Source: Terriglobia bacterium (GTDB taxonomy: Bacteria > Acidobacteriota > Vicinamibacteria > Vicinamibacterales > CAVVIG01). Taken from it: a stretch of 46,793 nucleotides of DNA. The stretch is taken from contig JAIQFX010000071.1 of assembly GCA_020073005.1 (NCBI GenBank), positions 1 to 46,793 of the forward strand, given 5' to 3'. The first letter of the stretch is position 1. Every line of letters begins with the position of its first letter. Below, in pieces: positions 35,517 through 43,397 of the stretch. Both the position numbers and the translations under genes were made by a program. The notes under the pieces are model-generated. The model saw only the letters and a program-made list of their open reading frames with translations, had not been told where the DNA came from and did no database searches.

Positions 35517-36464
35517 ATGTCTTCATATCTGGTCACCGGCGGCGCCGGATTCATCGGTTCGCATCTCGTCGAAGAGCTCGTTCGCCGCGGCCAGCGCGTG
35601 CGCGTCGTCGACAGCCTCGTCACCGGGAAGCGACGGAATCTCGAGCACGTCGGCGGCGTGGAGTTCATCGAAGGCGATCTCGCGGAGATGCCCGTAGCCG
35701 TGAAGAGCGTCGCCGGCATGGATTACGTGCTGCATCAGGCGGCGATTCCGTCCGTGCCGCGGTCGGTGAACGATCCGATCGCGTCGCACCGCGCGAACCT
35801 GGACGCGACGATCAACATGCTCGTCGCCGCGCGCGACGCGAAGGTCAAGCGACTTGTCTTCGCCGGGTCATCGTCGGAGTACGGCAACACGCCGACGCTG
35901 CCCAAGCGCGAGGACATGCCGGCGAATCCGCTGTCGCCGTACGCGCTGCAGAAGAACGCGGCCGTCGTGTACTGCCAGCTGTTCACGAAGCTCTACGGCT
36001 TCGAAACCGTCTCGATCCGGTACTTCAACGTGTTCGGTCCGCGGCAGGACCCGGGGTCGCCGTACTCGGGCGTCATCTCGTTGTTCGCGACCGCGCTGCT
36101 GGCCGGCAAGCAGCCGGTCATCTACGGCGACGGCGAGCAGACGCGCGACTTCACCTACGTCGCGAACGTTGTCGACGGCGTCCTGCGCGCGTGTGACGCG
36201 CCGAAGGCGGCCGGCGAAATCATCAACGTCGCGACCGGCGGCCGCACGTCGCTGAACGAGCTGCTGAAGGTGATGAACCGGATCGCCGGAACGAACCTGC
36301 AGGCGATCTACAAGGAGCCGCGCACCGGCGACGTGAAGGATTCGCAGGCCGACGTCACCAAGGCCAGAGCGCTCCTCGGCTACACGCCGACCGTCTCGTT
36401 CGAAGACGGCCTGAAGAAAACGCTCGACTGGTGCCGCCGGGAAGCTGCAGCGATTGCCTCATGA
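35517..36464 (+). CDS. NAD-dependent sugar nucleotide epimerase/dehydratase
   Basis: The 315-residue extended SDR protein has the Rossmann motif VTGGAGFIGSHL (about 6-17), DYVLHQAAIPSVPRSV, catalytic Ser in FAGSSSEYG, YALQK (YxxxK) and SIRYFNVFGPRQDPGSPYSG. The sequence resembles UDP-glucose or UDP-N-acetylglucosamine 4-epimerases of the WbpP type used for surface polysaccharide. Substrate is inferred only. It ends with a 6-base overlap with the convergent DUF2235 gene. Confidence 0.87.
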   Translation: MSSYLVTGGAGFIGSHLVEELVRRGQRVRVVDSLVTGKRRNLEHVGGVEFIEGDLAEMPVAVKSVAGMDYVLHQAAIPSVPRSVNDPIASHRANLDATINMLVAARDAKVKRLVFAGSSSEYGNTPTLPKREDMPANPLSPYALQKNAAVVYCQLFTKLYGFETVSIRYFNVFGPRQDPGSPYSGVISLFATALLAGKQPVIYGDGEQTRDFTYVANVVDGVLRACDAPKAAGEIINVATGGRTSLNELLKVMNRIAGTNLQAIYKEPRTGDVKDSQADVTKARALLGYTPTVSFEDGLKKTLDWCRREAAAIAS

Positions 36465-38033
36465 TTGGGTCACGAGCGGCGGCGGTGGAACCTCTCCGCG
36501 CGCCTCGGCCCGGGCCACGGCATGGGCCTGCTTCAGCGCCTTCCTCAGCTGCGGCTGGTACGGATGCCAGAACGTGGAGAACTTGTCGCTGAGGATGTTG
36601 TCCACGAGCCGCGAGAGACCCGACGCGAGCGCGAGCGCCAGGAGCGCTCCGCCAAGCGGCCACAGGATCCACCAGTGCCAGTCGACATGCCGGTGCCGGA
36701 TGGCGTCGGCGCCGAGCGCTACAGCGAGCCCGGCCAGGCAGATCCACCCGACGATGAAGAGCCAGTACGAGAGGTCGCCGAACTCGACGACGTCCTTCAC
36801 GGCGTCCAGGGCATAGCCGCGCTCCTGGTGGGCGCGGTCGAGCACCTCCTGGACCGCGGCAGCGCGGCGCTGCAGAATGTCCACCTTCCTTTCTCGAACG
36901 TCCTCGGCATCCTGGCCGCTGGGCGGCGTGAACGCCACCGTCGCGCGCGGAGGAATGTTGCCGGGCGCGTAGTCGTCCGTGCCATGCGCGATGCGCTCCG
37001 CCACGGTCAGGTGGATCGTGGGCTGGTCGATGCCGCTCTTCTCGCAGTACGCGCGCACGTCGCGCGGCGCCCAGCGGTAGAACAGACCCAGGCCGGCGCG
37101 TGGGTTGTACATCATGTCGTCCACGCTCGCGTGGCCGCGGAACATCTGGTTGTCGAGCGGCTGCAGGCGGAGGCGATGCGTTTCTGCGTGGGCGAGCATC
37201 CAATCGAGCGCGACGAGCGACATCCCTTGCTTCGGGTAGCCGCCGCCGACGTTCGAGTGCACGCCGGCGAACCACACCTGCTCGATGCGCGTGTCGCCTT
37301 CGCCCGCGTGCCACAGGACCGGCTCGAACGCGCGGCGGTCATCGTCCAGCGACAGCGCGTGATACGCGTGCTGGACGTGCTCGCCGAGCAGTCGATCGGG
37401 AAACTTGAACTGATAGATCAAGGTGTTGACGGTGTCGGCGATGGCGAAGGGAAGACCGACGGCGTCCACGGTGTCCCAGACACCGATGAACCTGATCTTC
37501 ACGTCTCTGTACGGTTCGTAGTTCTCCTGGAACTCGCGGACTCGCGTTGGGCCGTCCGCGCCGTTCGTCAGGCGGACCATGAGACTCGTCAGGTGGCTGT
37601 CGTAGTAAGCGCGGTAGGCGTCGTAGGCGGCGTCGACCGCCTTGCGCAAGTCCGTCGCGGTCTCGAACGTGTCGCCCTTGAGCACGCCGCACTTGCCGAT
37701 CATGTCCGCCAGCGTCCGAACCGTGAACGCGCCGCGGCTGAAGCCGAAGAGGAAGATCCGGTCCTCCTCGTCGTAGACGCGCGACAGCTCGCGGTAGAGC
37801 TGCTTGACGTTGGCTGCGAGGCCGTAGCCGGTCGCGTTGCCCATGAGCCGCGTGAGCATCGATCCCTTCGACCCGACGCCATCGTCGTAGAAGGCGAGCT
37901 GCGCTTCGAGCTCGGGGTTGGTGCGGTGCTCGTTGAGGTCGACGGCCTCGAAGAGCTTGAAGACGTTGGTGCCGCGGCCCTTGATGTCGGCGTTTCCGGT
38001 CCCGTCCGAGCAGAGGATGATGTTTTTCGGCAT
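36459..38033 (-). CDS. DUF2235 alpha/beta hydrolase with C-terminal membrane helices
   Basis: The 524-residue protein starts at ATG 38033 (MPKNIILCSDGTGN), since earlier codons are not family-like. DUF2235 is the Tle1-like phospholipase/hydrolase fold. The nucleophile elbow is GFSRG with Ser99. Other family segments are KIRFIGVWDTVDAVGLP, HAYHALSLDDDRRAF and QVWFAGVHSNVGGGYP. Two membrane helices (LFIVGWICLAGLAVALGADA and WWILWPLGGALLALALASGL) lie near 425-480, followed by a basic tail. Secreted type VI effectors of this fold usually lack such an anchor, and no T6SS gene is near, so a housekeeping membrane-bound hydrolase is more likely. Confidence 0.8.
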   Translation of the reverse strand: MPKNIILCSDGTGNADIKGRGTNVFKLFEAVDLNEHRTNPELEAQLAFYDDGVGSKGSMLTRLMGNATGYGLAANVKQLYRELSRVYDEEDRIFLFGFSRGAFTVRTLADMIGKCGVLKGDTFETATDLRKAVDAAYDAYRAYYDSHLTSLMVRLTNGADGPTRVREFQENYEPYRDVKIRFIGVWDTVDAVGLPFAIADTVNTLIYQFKFPDRLLGEHVQHAYHALSLDDDRRAFEPVLWHAGEGDTRIEQVWFAGVHSNVGGGYPKQGMSLVALDWMLAHAETHRLRLQPLDNQMFRGHASVDDMMYNPRAGLGLFYRWAPRDVRAYCEKSGIDQPTIHLTVAERIAHGTDDYAPGNIPPRATVAFTPPSGQDAEDVRERKVDILQRRAAAVQEVLDRAHQERGYALDAVKDVVEFGDLSYWLFIVGWICLAGLAVALGADAIRHRHVDWHWWILWPLGGALLALALASGLSRLVDNILSDKFSTFWHPYQPQLRKALKQAHAVARAEARGEVPPPPLVTQS

Positions 38034-38334
38034 CGCGGCCGCATCATGCGGTGATGCGCCATCGACTGCAAGCGGAGTTCTGAATCTCCCTGCAAACGTC
38101 AGGCGTCGCTTTTGACAGGCACGACAGCCGTCTTTCGCGTTCGCGCGGGCGCGATTTCTCATCTCCTCTCGTTCCAGACAATTCCAGCGTCACGCGCGAT
38201 CGTCGGGATCGGGCGCGGTCTTTGCGATGCGCTCTCGCGACTCTGGCTCGACCGCTCGTCCAACGTGGGACCCGACCCCTATCGCGTCCTCGCCGACTTC
38301 AGTCGGCCAGAGTCCTCATTCACAGGAGGTTCAG
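38034..38334. other. Intergenic region between divergent genes
   Basis: About 300 bases separate the DUF2235 start from the ComEA-like start. The only structures seen are a small hairpin GCATCA-TGCGG-TGATGC (38041-38057) just upstream of the DUF2235 start codon, and AGGAGGT (38324-38330), the ribosome site of the ComEA-like gene. I see no convincing promoter pair. Confidence 0.5.
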
Positions 38335-38679
38335 ATGATTCGCGCTGCGTTTCTCCTCGTCGCTCTCGTCTCTCTGCTCGCCGTTCAGCCGAACGTCGCG
38401 TCCGCGCAGAGCAAGCCCGCCCCGCGCGCGACCGCCGCGAAGCCGGCGGCCGGCACCGTCGTCAACATCAACACCGCGTCCGCCTCGGATCTCGAGGCGC
38501 TGCCCGGGATCGGCGCCAAGACCGCCGCCCGGATCGTGGAGTACCGGCAGAAGAACGGGCCGTTCAAGAAGGTCGAGGAACTGATGAACGTCCGCGGCGT
38601 CGGGGAGAAGAACTTCCTGAAGCTCAAGGCGCAAATCACGGTCACCGCGGCGAAAGCCGACCACGAGCAGCAGCACTGA
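38335..38679 (+). CDS. ComEA-like exported helix-hairpin-helix protein
   Basis: The 114-residue protein starts at ATG 38335 with AGGAGGT 4 bases upstream, a near-perfect ribosome site. It has a signal peptide (MIRAAFLLVALVSLLAVQPN, cleavage after VASA), an Ala/Pro linker and a double HhH domain: VNINTASASDLEALPGIGAK and VEELMNVRGVGEKNFLKLKA. This is the ComEA-type DNA-binding domain that captures DNA in the periplasm during natural transformation. The pseudopilin gene that follows would fit. Solitary ComEA-like proteins of other function are common, so competence is only a suggestion. Confidence 0.85.
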   Translation: MIRAAFLLVALVSLLAVQPNVASAQSKPAPRATAAKPAAGTVVNINTASASDLEALPGIGAKTAARIVEYRQKNGPFKKVEELMNVRGVGEKNFLKLKAQITVTAAKADHEQQH

Positions 38680-38687
38680 TCCGCGAA

Positions 38688-38716
38688 GGGCCCGGCCGGA
38701 TCACGCGGCCGGGCCC
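38688..38716 (+). terminator. Terminator-like GC-rich hairpin
   Basis: GGGCCCGGCCG and CGGCCGGGCCC form an 11-bp stem with a 7-base loop right after the ComEA-like stop. The run of T after it is short (CTTTA), so it may be a pause or partial terminator before the pseudopilin gene. Confidence 0.6.
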
Positions 38717-38725
38717 CAAGGCTTT

Positions 38726-39319
38726 ATGACGGGACGACGCTCGTGCCGCGGCTACTCGCTCGTCGACCTGCTGTTCGGCATGGGCCTGGCCGTCACGCTG
38801 ACGGGAATCGCGATACCGCAGATTCTTCCTGGGCTGGACGGTGTGCGGGCGGCCGGCGCGGCGCGTTACATCGCCGCGCGACTGCAGTACGCGCGAATGG
38901 AAGCGGTGCGGCGGTCAGCCACCGTGGCAGTGCAGTTCGTCGCGGGGAACGATGGGTTCAGCTACGGAATGTACGTGGATGGAAACGCCAACGGCGTCCG
39001 CACGCGTGAGATCGTCAGCGGCGTCGATCGACGCTTCGGATCGATCGAGCGGCTCGGCGATCAGTTCCCCGGTGTGGAGTTCGGGACGATTCCTGGTGTG
39101 CCAGCAGTCGACGTGGGCGGTCAGCCACCAGGAAACGATCCTGTGCGACTGGGAGCCGGCAACCTGGCGAGTTTCTCCGCCATCGGGACCGCGTCCTCCG
39201 GCAGCTTGTACATCCGCGGCCGCCGAAGCGCGCAGTACGTCGTGCGACTCTACGGCGATACAGGGAAAACGCGCATTCTCAAGTTCGACGGCCGATCTGG
39301 AAAGTGGCAACCGCTATGA
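38726..39319 (+). CDS. GspH/FimT-type pseudopilin
   Basis: The 197-residue protein has a type III signal (prepilin) sequence: basic MTGRRSCR, then Gly9 and the helix YSLVDLLFGMGLAVTLTGIA. Cleavage after Gly9 would leave Tyr at +1 and Asp at +5 in place of the usual Glu. After the helix, AARYIAARLQYARMEAVRRS matches GspH/FimT, and the rest is a beta-rich head. Such minor pilins prime type IV pili or type II secretion pseudopili. No pilus motor or secretin gene is in the window. The stop overlaps the PilZ gene start. Confidence 0.83.
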   Translation: MTGRRSCRGYSLVDLLFGMGLAVTLTGIAIPQILPGLDGVRAAGAARYIAARLQYARMEAVRRSATVAVQFVAGNDGFSYGMYVDGNANGVRTREIVSGVDRRFGSIERLGDQFPGVEFGTIPGVPAVDVGGQPPGNDPVRLGAGNLASFSAIGTASSGSLYIRGRRSAQYVVRLYGDTGKTRILKFDGRSGKWQPL

Positions 39320-39708
39320 GTCCTGTCGCCGAGGAACGGCGCGCAGCGCCGCGGTTTCGCGAAGCGTCGTCGCACGGCATCGCGGCGGTTCGCGTCAGGC
39401 CAGGACATCACGCGGATCTGCTTGACGTGTCTGAAGGTGGCGCGCTCGTCGAGACAACGCATCGGCTTCTGCCGGGCACATCGGTGGAGCTGCACATGGA
39501 AACCAGGTCGGGCAAGACGAGCATCCGGGGTCGCGTCCTGAGGTGCGACGTGTCGAAGCTGTTTCCGGCCTCAGTCTGGTATCGGGGCGCCGTGCAATTC
39601 GATCGGCACCTCCCGTGGTATCTCGGCGAACACGGGTATGGGTTGCCCGGCGTGGAACGCCCGGCGCGGCACGAAACTCGGGTCGACGCTACCCACGAGG
39701 CGATCTGA
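39316..39708 (+). CDS. PilZ domain protein
   Basis: The 130-residue protein is chosen to start at ATG 39316, which overlaps the previous stop (ATGA); a GTG at 39304 is less likely. It begins with ERRAAPRFRE, an RxxxR-like cyclic-di-GMP motif, followed by LLDVSEGGALVETT, the D/NxSxxG motif, and a beta-barrel core (SIRGRVLRCDV). It is therefore likely to bind c-di-GMP and may control the pseudopilin or the following AAA+ protein, with which it forms a probable operon. Confidence 0.82.
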   Translation: MSPVAEERRAAPRFREASSHGIAAVRVRPGHHADLLDVSEGGALVETTHRLLPGTSVELHMETRSGKTSIRGRVLRCDVSKLFPASVWYRGAVQFDRHLPWYLGEHGYGLPGVERPARHETRVDATHEAI

Positions 39709-39817
39709 CATGGCCGCCATCCTTACGAATTCACAAGGCGTTCTTGATTCGCGAGTGCCGTCGCCCTCTGGCATCGACTTTGGAGGCTGTCGCGCCACCT
39801 TGCCCAGGAGTTTCGAC

Positions 39818-41299
39818 ATGACCGTTCCGGCGGCCGCTCAGAGTCTCCGCGCCATGACACACACTCCGCGGCAGCGCGAACGCCGTGAGGCGCTCACCAC
39901 GTTGCTCGGGACGTTGATGCGGTCGCTCGACCGCCAGCAGGACATCTCGTTGATGCGTGGTGCGTTCGAGGAGATGGTCCGCCGTCTCGTGCCGGTGAAG
40001 ACGGTGCAGTTGCGGGACGGCGGGCTGTGGGCGACGCGGCTCGAAGGCGCGATGGGCGTGGAGTCGGTCGCGCTCGAAGTGCCCAGCGCGGACCCGATGT
40101 CGCCGGGCGTGCTCGAGGCGACCTTCGATCCTGGCTGCGGCCTCGGCGAATGGGACTTTCAAATGCTGGGCATCTGCGCGCAGATCGGCGCTCTCGTGCT
40201 CGAGCTCGAACGGTCGCGGCTCCAACTGGCGCGCGCCGGTCTGTTCTGCGCGAATCGGCCGCGGCGCGAAACGTCGGTGCCGCTCGTCGGCTCGACGGCC
40301 GTGATGCAGAGATTGCGGTCCACCATCGAGCGGGCGGCGGCGACGGACTTCACCATCTTGCTCGAAGGCGAGAGCGGCGTCGGCAAGGAGCTCGTCGCCC
40401 GCCAGATCCACGATCTGAGCCGTCGCCGCAACGGACCGTTCGTCGCGATCAACTGCGCGGCGCTCGTCGAGACGCTCCTGGAGGCGGAGCTTTTCGGGAT
40501 CGAGGACCGGACCGCGACCGGCGTCCGCGGACGACGGGGCAAGTTCGAAGTGGCGGACGGAGGCACGCTGTTTCTCGACGAGGTCTCCGATCTCTCGGCG
40601 TCGGCGCAGGCAAAACTGCTGCGGGCGATTCAGGATCTGGCCGTCGAGCGCGTCGGCGGCCAGGGCGCACATCGCGTCGACATCCGCATCATCGCCGCGA
40701 CCAACCGCGGACTGGCGGCGTTGGTCGACCGCCAGCAATTCCGCCTGGACTTGTTCTACCGGCTGAGCGGCGTGGACGTGCGCGTGCCGGCGCTCCGCGA
40801 GCGCCGGGCCGACATCCTGGAGTTGGCGAACTACTTTCTCGATCGTCACCGGTCGACCCGCAGCGTGGAGTTGTCGCCGGCCGCGGCGGACGCGTTGATC
40901 ACGTACGACTGGCCGGGCAACGTGCGCGAGCTCGAACGGCTCATGGAGCGCGCGGTCACGCTGGCCGCCTCGGACGTCATCGAGCTCGACGATCTTCCGC
41001 CCGCGGTGCGGCGGGATTATGCGACGGCCCTTGCGCCGTCGGTCAGTCGCGACGAGACGCTGCGCACATGGGCGAGCCGGTACGCGCGGCTGATGCTCGA
41101 CAAGTGTCACGGCAACAAGCGCGAGGCCTCGCAGGTGCTGGGCATCAGCTATCACACGCTGCAGGCGTACCTGCGTCATCCGCTCCACGAGACACAGGCG
41201 AAGGAACCGCGGATCGAGTCAGCCGAGGTCGCTGAGCCCATTGAGCCACGGGAGACTGGCCAGAACGAGCCCGCATTGGCCGCGGGGTCGAGCCTCTAA
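39818..41299 (+). CDS. NtrC-like AAA+ regulator lacking GAFTGA
   Basis: Starting at ATG 39818, 7 bases after AGGAG, the product has 493 residues. An N-terminal sensory region (about 1-155, GAF-like in style) is followed by an AAA+ domain with Walker A GESGVGKE, Walker B GTLFLDEVSD, the sensor Arg region (FRLDLFYRLSGVDVRVPALR) and WPGNVRELERLM. The C-terminal helix-turn-helix is CHGNKREASQVLGISYHTLQ. The sigma-54 contact motif is absent: ELFGIEDRTATGVRG has RTATGV (231-236) where GAFTGA belongs. It probably does not activate sigma-54 in the usual way. An earlier in-frame ATG at 39710 is possible. Confidence 0.83.
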   Translation: MTVPAAAQSLRAMTHTPRQRERREALTTLLGTLMRSLDRQQDISLMRGAFEEMVRRLVPVKTVQLRDGGLWATRLEGAMGVESVALEVPSADPMSPGVLEATFDPGCGLGEWDFQMLGICAQIGALVLELERSRLQLARAGLFCANRPRRETSVPLVGSTAVMQRLRSTIERAAATDFTILLEGESGVGKELVARQIHDLSRRRNGPFVAINCAALVETLLEAELFGIEDRTATGVRGRRGKFEVADGGTLFLDEVSDLSASAQAKLLRAIQDLAVERVGGQGAHRVDIRIIAATNRGLAALVDRQQFRLDLFYRLSGVDVRVPALRERRADILELANYFLDRHRSTRSVELSPAAADALITYDWPGNVRELERLMERAVTLAASDVIELDDLPPAVRRDYATALAPSVSRDETLRTWASRYARLMLDKCHGNKREASQVLGISYHTLQAYLRHPLHETQAKEPRIESAEVAEPIEPRETGQNEPALAAGSSL

Positions 41300-41433
41300 C
41301 GCGTGCGCCGGGCGTTTCCGGCGAATCCGGCGGACGAGAACGGGGCAGCACGACGCTGCGGGGTCGCACGTTCGTCCTTTCGGAAGGGCCCTGCCTGCTG
41401 GGCCTTCCGGACCAGGCGGTCGGAGGGAAGGAT
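41300..41433 (+). promoter_or_regulatory. Leader region of the PLA2-like gene
   Basis: The 134 bases before the 41434 gene hold a strong ribosome site (GGAGGGAAGG) and a hairpin formed by GGAAGGGCCC and GGGCCTTCC (about 41382-41408, one-base bulge). No known riboswitch consensus was recognised and no clear promoter pair is seen. Confidence 0.35.
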
Positions 41434-42594
41434 ATGAGGATCACACTGCGGAAGCTGCTTGTCGTGTGCGTCACCTTGCTCGCGCTCGGCATCGTCGTTC
41501 CGGCACCGTGGCGGGCGGCCGGCCTGCGAGCGATGCCGCCGGCGCAGGGAAGCGCGCAGGTCAGAACCCTGCCGGCTGGACAGCGATTCGGCGCGCGCCC
41601 CGGACAGAAGGGCGCGACGTATTACAGCCTCGAGAGCCAGACGACCCGTCTCACGGCCCGCTTCGCGGACACCGTCGTCGTGGCCGAGCGCCGCTTCGAC
41701 GGTGGGCTCCACGCGAAGGTGCACGATGCGGACGGCAATGAGGTCGGCCATTTCAACGTCGACCGCATCGACGATGCGAACGATGTCCTGCAGTACGTGC
41801 GTCAGGACGGGAAGATTCTCCAGGCGTTTCGCGAGCCCGGCGTCCGGCCGACGCTCGACTGGGTGAATCGGCAGGCGTACAGCCTGTGGAAGGACCGCGT
41901 GGATCCGGCCACGGCGGCTCTGCAGTGGCAGGACGGCTTGATGCGACCCAAGGGCGCGGCGGGGCGAGACGTGGAGAAGGAAACCCTCGAGCTGCAGACC
42001 GAATGGGCGAACGGTCTCGTCGCGAAGACGGTTCGACGATCGGTCGCGCGCCGGGAGGCGTTCAAAGGACGCACGGTGAACGGCGACGTCCTGGTGAGCC
42101 GATTGACGAGAGATGGCGTCGACGTCGGCGCCGTGAATTGGTACGTGCAGGATCGCCTGCTGATGTGGGATTTTCCGGGCCTGACCAAGGCTTACCTGGG
42201 CGCGGAACACGTTGGCCAGTCCGGAGCGTGGCCGTTCACGCCGGATATGACGTGGCTGAACCTCCAGACGATCGCGTTCTATCATTTCAAGACCGTGATG
42301 AACGCGAACGGGTTCGTCGCCCGCGCTCAGACGCCGTCGCCCAATCGCCTTCTGCAGTTCTTTGCGCCGACCGTGCATGCTGACGAGCCGGGCTGCGATG
42401 GCCTCCACTGGCTCGACGGCACCGTTCTGCGATACTGCTGCGACATGCACGACACTTGTTACGCGAAGAACGGGTGCTCGTCGACCAGCTGGTGGCAGTT
42501 CTGGACGAGCTGGACGTGCGACTTCTGCAACGCGTGGGTCGTGAGTTGCTTCGCCGACGGCGGCTCCCCGCCTCAATGGGGCATGGTGTATTGA
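41434..42594 (+). CDS. Secreted protein with phospholipase A2-like motif
   Basis: The 386-residue protein has a signal peptide (LLVVCVTLLALGIVVPAPWR). Residues 50-320 are a domain I do not recognise (for example NRQAYSLWKDRVDPATAALQ). The C-terminal 65 residues are Cys-rich and contain CCDMHDTCY at 335-343, the CCxxHDxCY motif of secreted phospholipases A2, where His and Asp form the catalytic pair and disulfides hold the helices. A preceding GCDGLHWLDGTV could supply the calcium loop but lacks the classic YGCxCGxGG. The neighbouring Cys (NGCSSTSW, WTCDFCNAW, SCFA) could make disulfides. Lipid hydrolysis is an inference from the motif. Confidence 0.6.
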   Translation: MRITLRKLLVVCVTLLALGIVVPAPWRAAGLRAMPPAQGSAQVRTLPAGQRFGARPGQKGATYYSLESQTTRLTARFADTVVVAERRFDGGLHAKVHDADGNEVGHFNVDRIDDANDVLQYVRQDGKILQAFREPGVRPTLDWVNRQAYSLWKDRVDPATAALQWQDGLMRPKGAAGRDVEKETLELQTEWANGLVAKTVRRSVARREAFKGRTVNGDVLVSRLTRDGVDVGAVNWYVQDRLLMWDFPGLTKAYLGAEHVGQSGAWPFTPDMTWLNLQTIAFYHFKTVMNANGFVARAQTPSPNRLLQFFAPTVHADEPGCDGLHWLDGTVLRYCCDMHDTCYAKNGCSSTSWWQFWTSWTCDFCNAWVVSCFADGGSPPQWGMVY

Positions 42595-42621
42595 TGTGTG
42601 TCCTCTAACGAGCGTGAACCG

Positions 42622-43014
42622 ATGACTCGATGGAAAGACGTCGTCTTCGGCGCGTTGGCATTCGTTGGAGCGCACGCGGTCGAGGCCGCGGCCTGGCGCT
42701 CATGGTTCGCGCCGGGCGGCGACTATGCCGCGTGGTTCTTGAACTCGGGCCGCGCGGTGGCGTTCACCGCCGTCTGTCTGTTCGTCGTCAGTCTGCTCGG
42801 CAGCGCACTCGGCGCCGCGGACCAGCGCGATTCGCTGGTCCGCGGCGCTTATTTTTCGGGTGGGGCCGTCGCGTCCATGACGGTCGTGCTGATCGTCGTC
42901 GGACCGGGTACGATCTGGCCGATCGTACTCGTCGGTGGCGCCGCGATCATTTCAGCATGCGCCGTCGCGGGCGCGTACGCCGGCGGGGCCATTCGTCGCG
43001 CCGGGCGGCCGTAG
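42622..43014 (+). CDS. Small polytopic membrane protein, unknown
   Basis: The 130-residue protein has about four membrane segments, including VAFTAVCLFVVSLLGSALGA and ASMTVVLIVVGPGTIWPIVL. No family was recognised. It follows the PLA2-like gene closely and is followed by two more tiny membrane proteins, so the group may be one transcript. A GTG at 42598 could add 8 residues. Confidence 0.55.
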   Translation: MTRWKDVVFGALAFVGAHAVEAAAWRSWFAPGGDYAAWFLNSGRAVAFTAVCLFVVSLLGSALGAADQRDSLVRGAYFSGGAVASMTVVLIVVGPGTIWPIVLVGGAAIISACAVAGAYAGGAIRRAGRP

Positions 43015-43023
43015 TATCGACCA

Positions 43024-43215
43024 ATGTTCGATGGACGGCGCATCGAGCGCGTGTTCGGGGAGACGATGCGCGAGATCGGCATCCTAGTCATCGTGTTCGT
43101 GCCGCTGGATGCCGCATTCGCTCCCAATACCTTGGGGCCAGCGACCTTGAGGCGAGTTGTGATCGGCGCGGCAGCGCTCATCTTCGGCGGTATAATGGCG
43201 GAGTCGAGGAAGTGA
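43024..43215 (+). CDS. 63-residue membrane protein, unknown
   Basis: The product has a short basic start (MFDGRRIERVFGETMREIG), a helix (ILVIVFVPLDAAF) and a second helix (LRRVVIGAAALIFGGIMAES). The two-helix hairpin is of the kind seen in small regulatory or toxin-like membrane proteins, but no family is recognised. It starts 9 bases after the preceding stop. Confidence 0.5.
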   Translation: MFDGRRIERVFGETMREIGILVIVFVPLDAAFAPNTLGPATLRRVVIGAAALIFGGIMAESRK

Positions 43216-43218
43216 CGC

Positions 43219-43323
43219 ATGACGCACGCAGAAGCGTGGTATCTCATCCTCGGAGTCGGCTACTTCTTTGGCCTCTGCGCTGTCGTCGTCCACGTCCTGG
43301 TTGATCGCGGCATCCTGAAGTAG
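43219..43323 (+). CDS. 34-residue single-helix membrane protein, tentative
   Basis: This short frame begins 3 bases after the previous stop and reads MTHAEAWYLILGVGYFFGLC, then AVVVHVLVDRGILK. It forms one membrane helix. Tight spacing with its neighbour supports translation; length makes it uncertain. Confidence 0.4.
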   Translation: MTHAEAWYLILGVGYFFGLCAVVVHVLVDRGILK

Positions 43324-43397
43324 CCCTCCGAGTTCTTGACCCGGCTCGAACGCGCATAGTACCGTTACCTGTTCCCGTCACCGGATTCGCTCCCTCA

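Noticed and set aside
38112-38140. TTGACA as promoter of the ComEA-like gene
   Set aside because: No -10-like hexamer lies 16-18 bases downstream (TCGCGT region).
43324-43397. Glycine riboswitch before gcvT
   Set aside because: The 74-base leader is too short and lacks the GGAGAG-type conserved core of the tandem aptamer.
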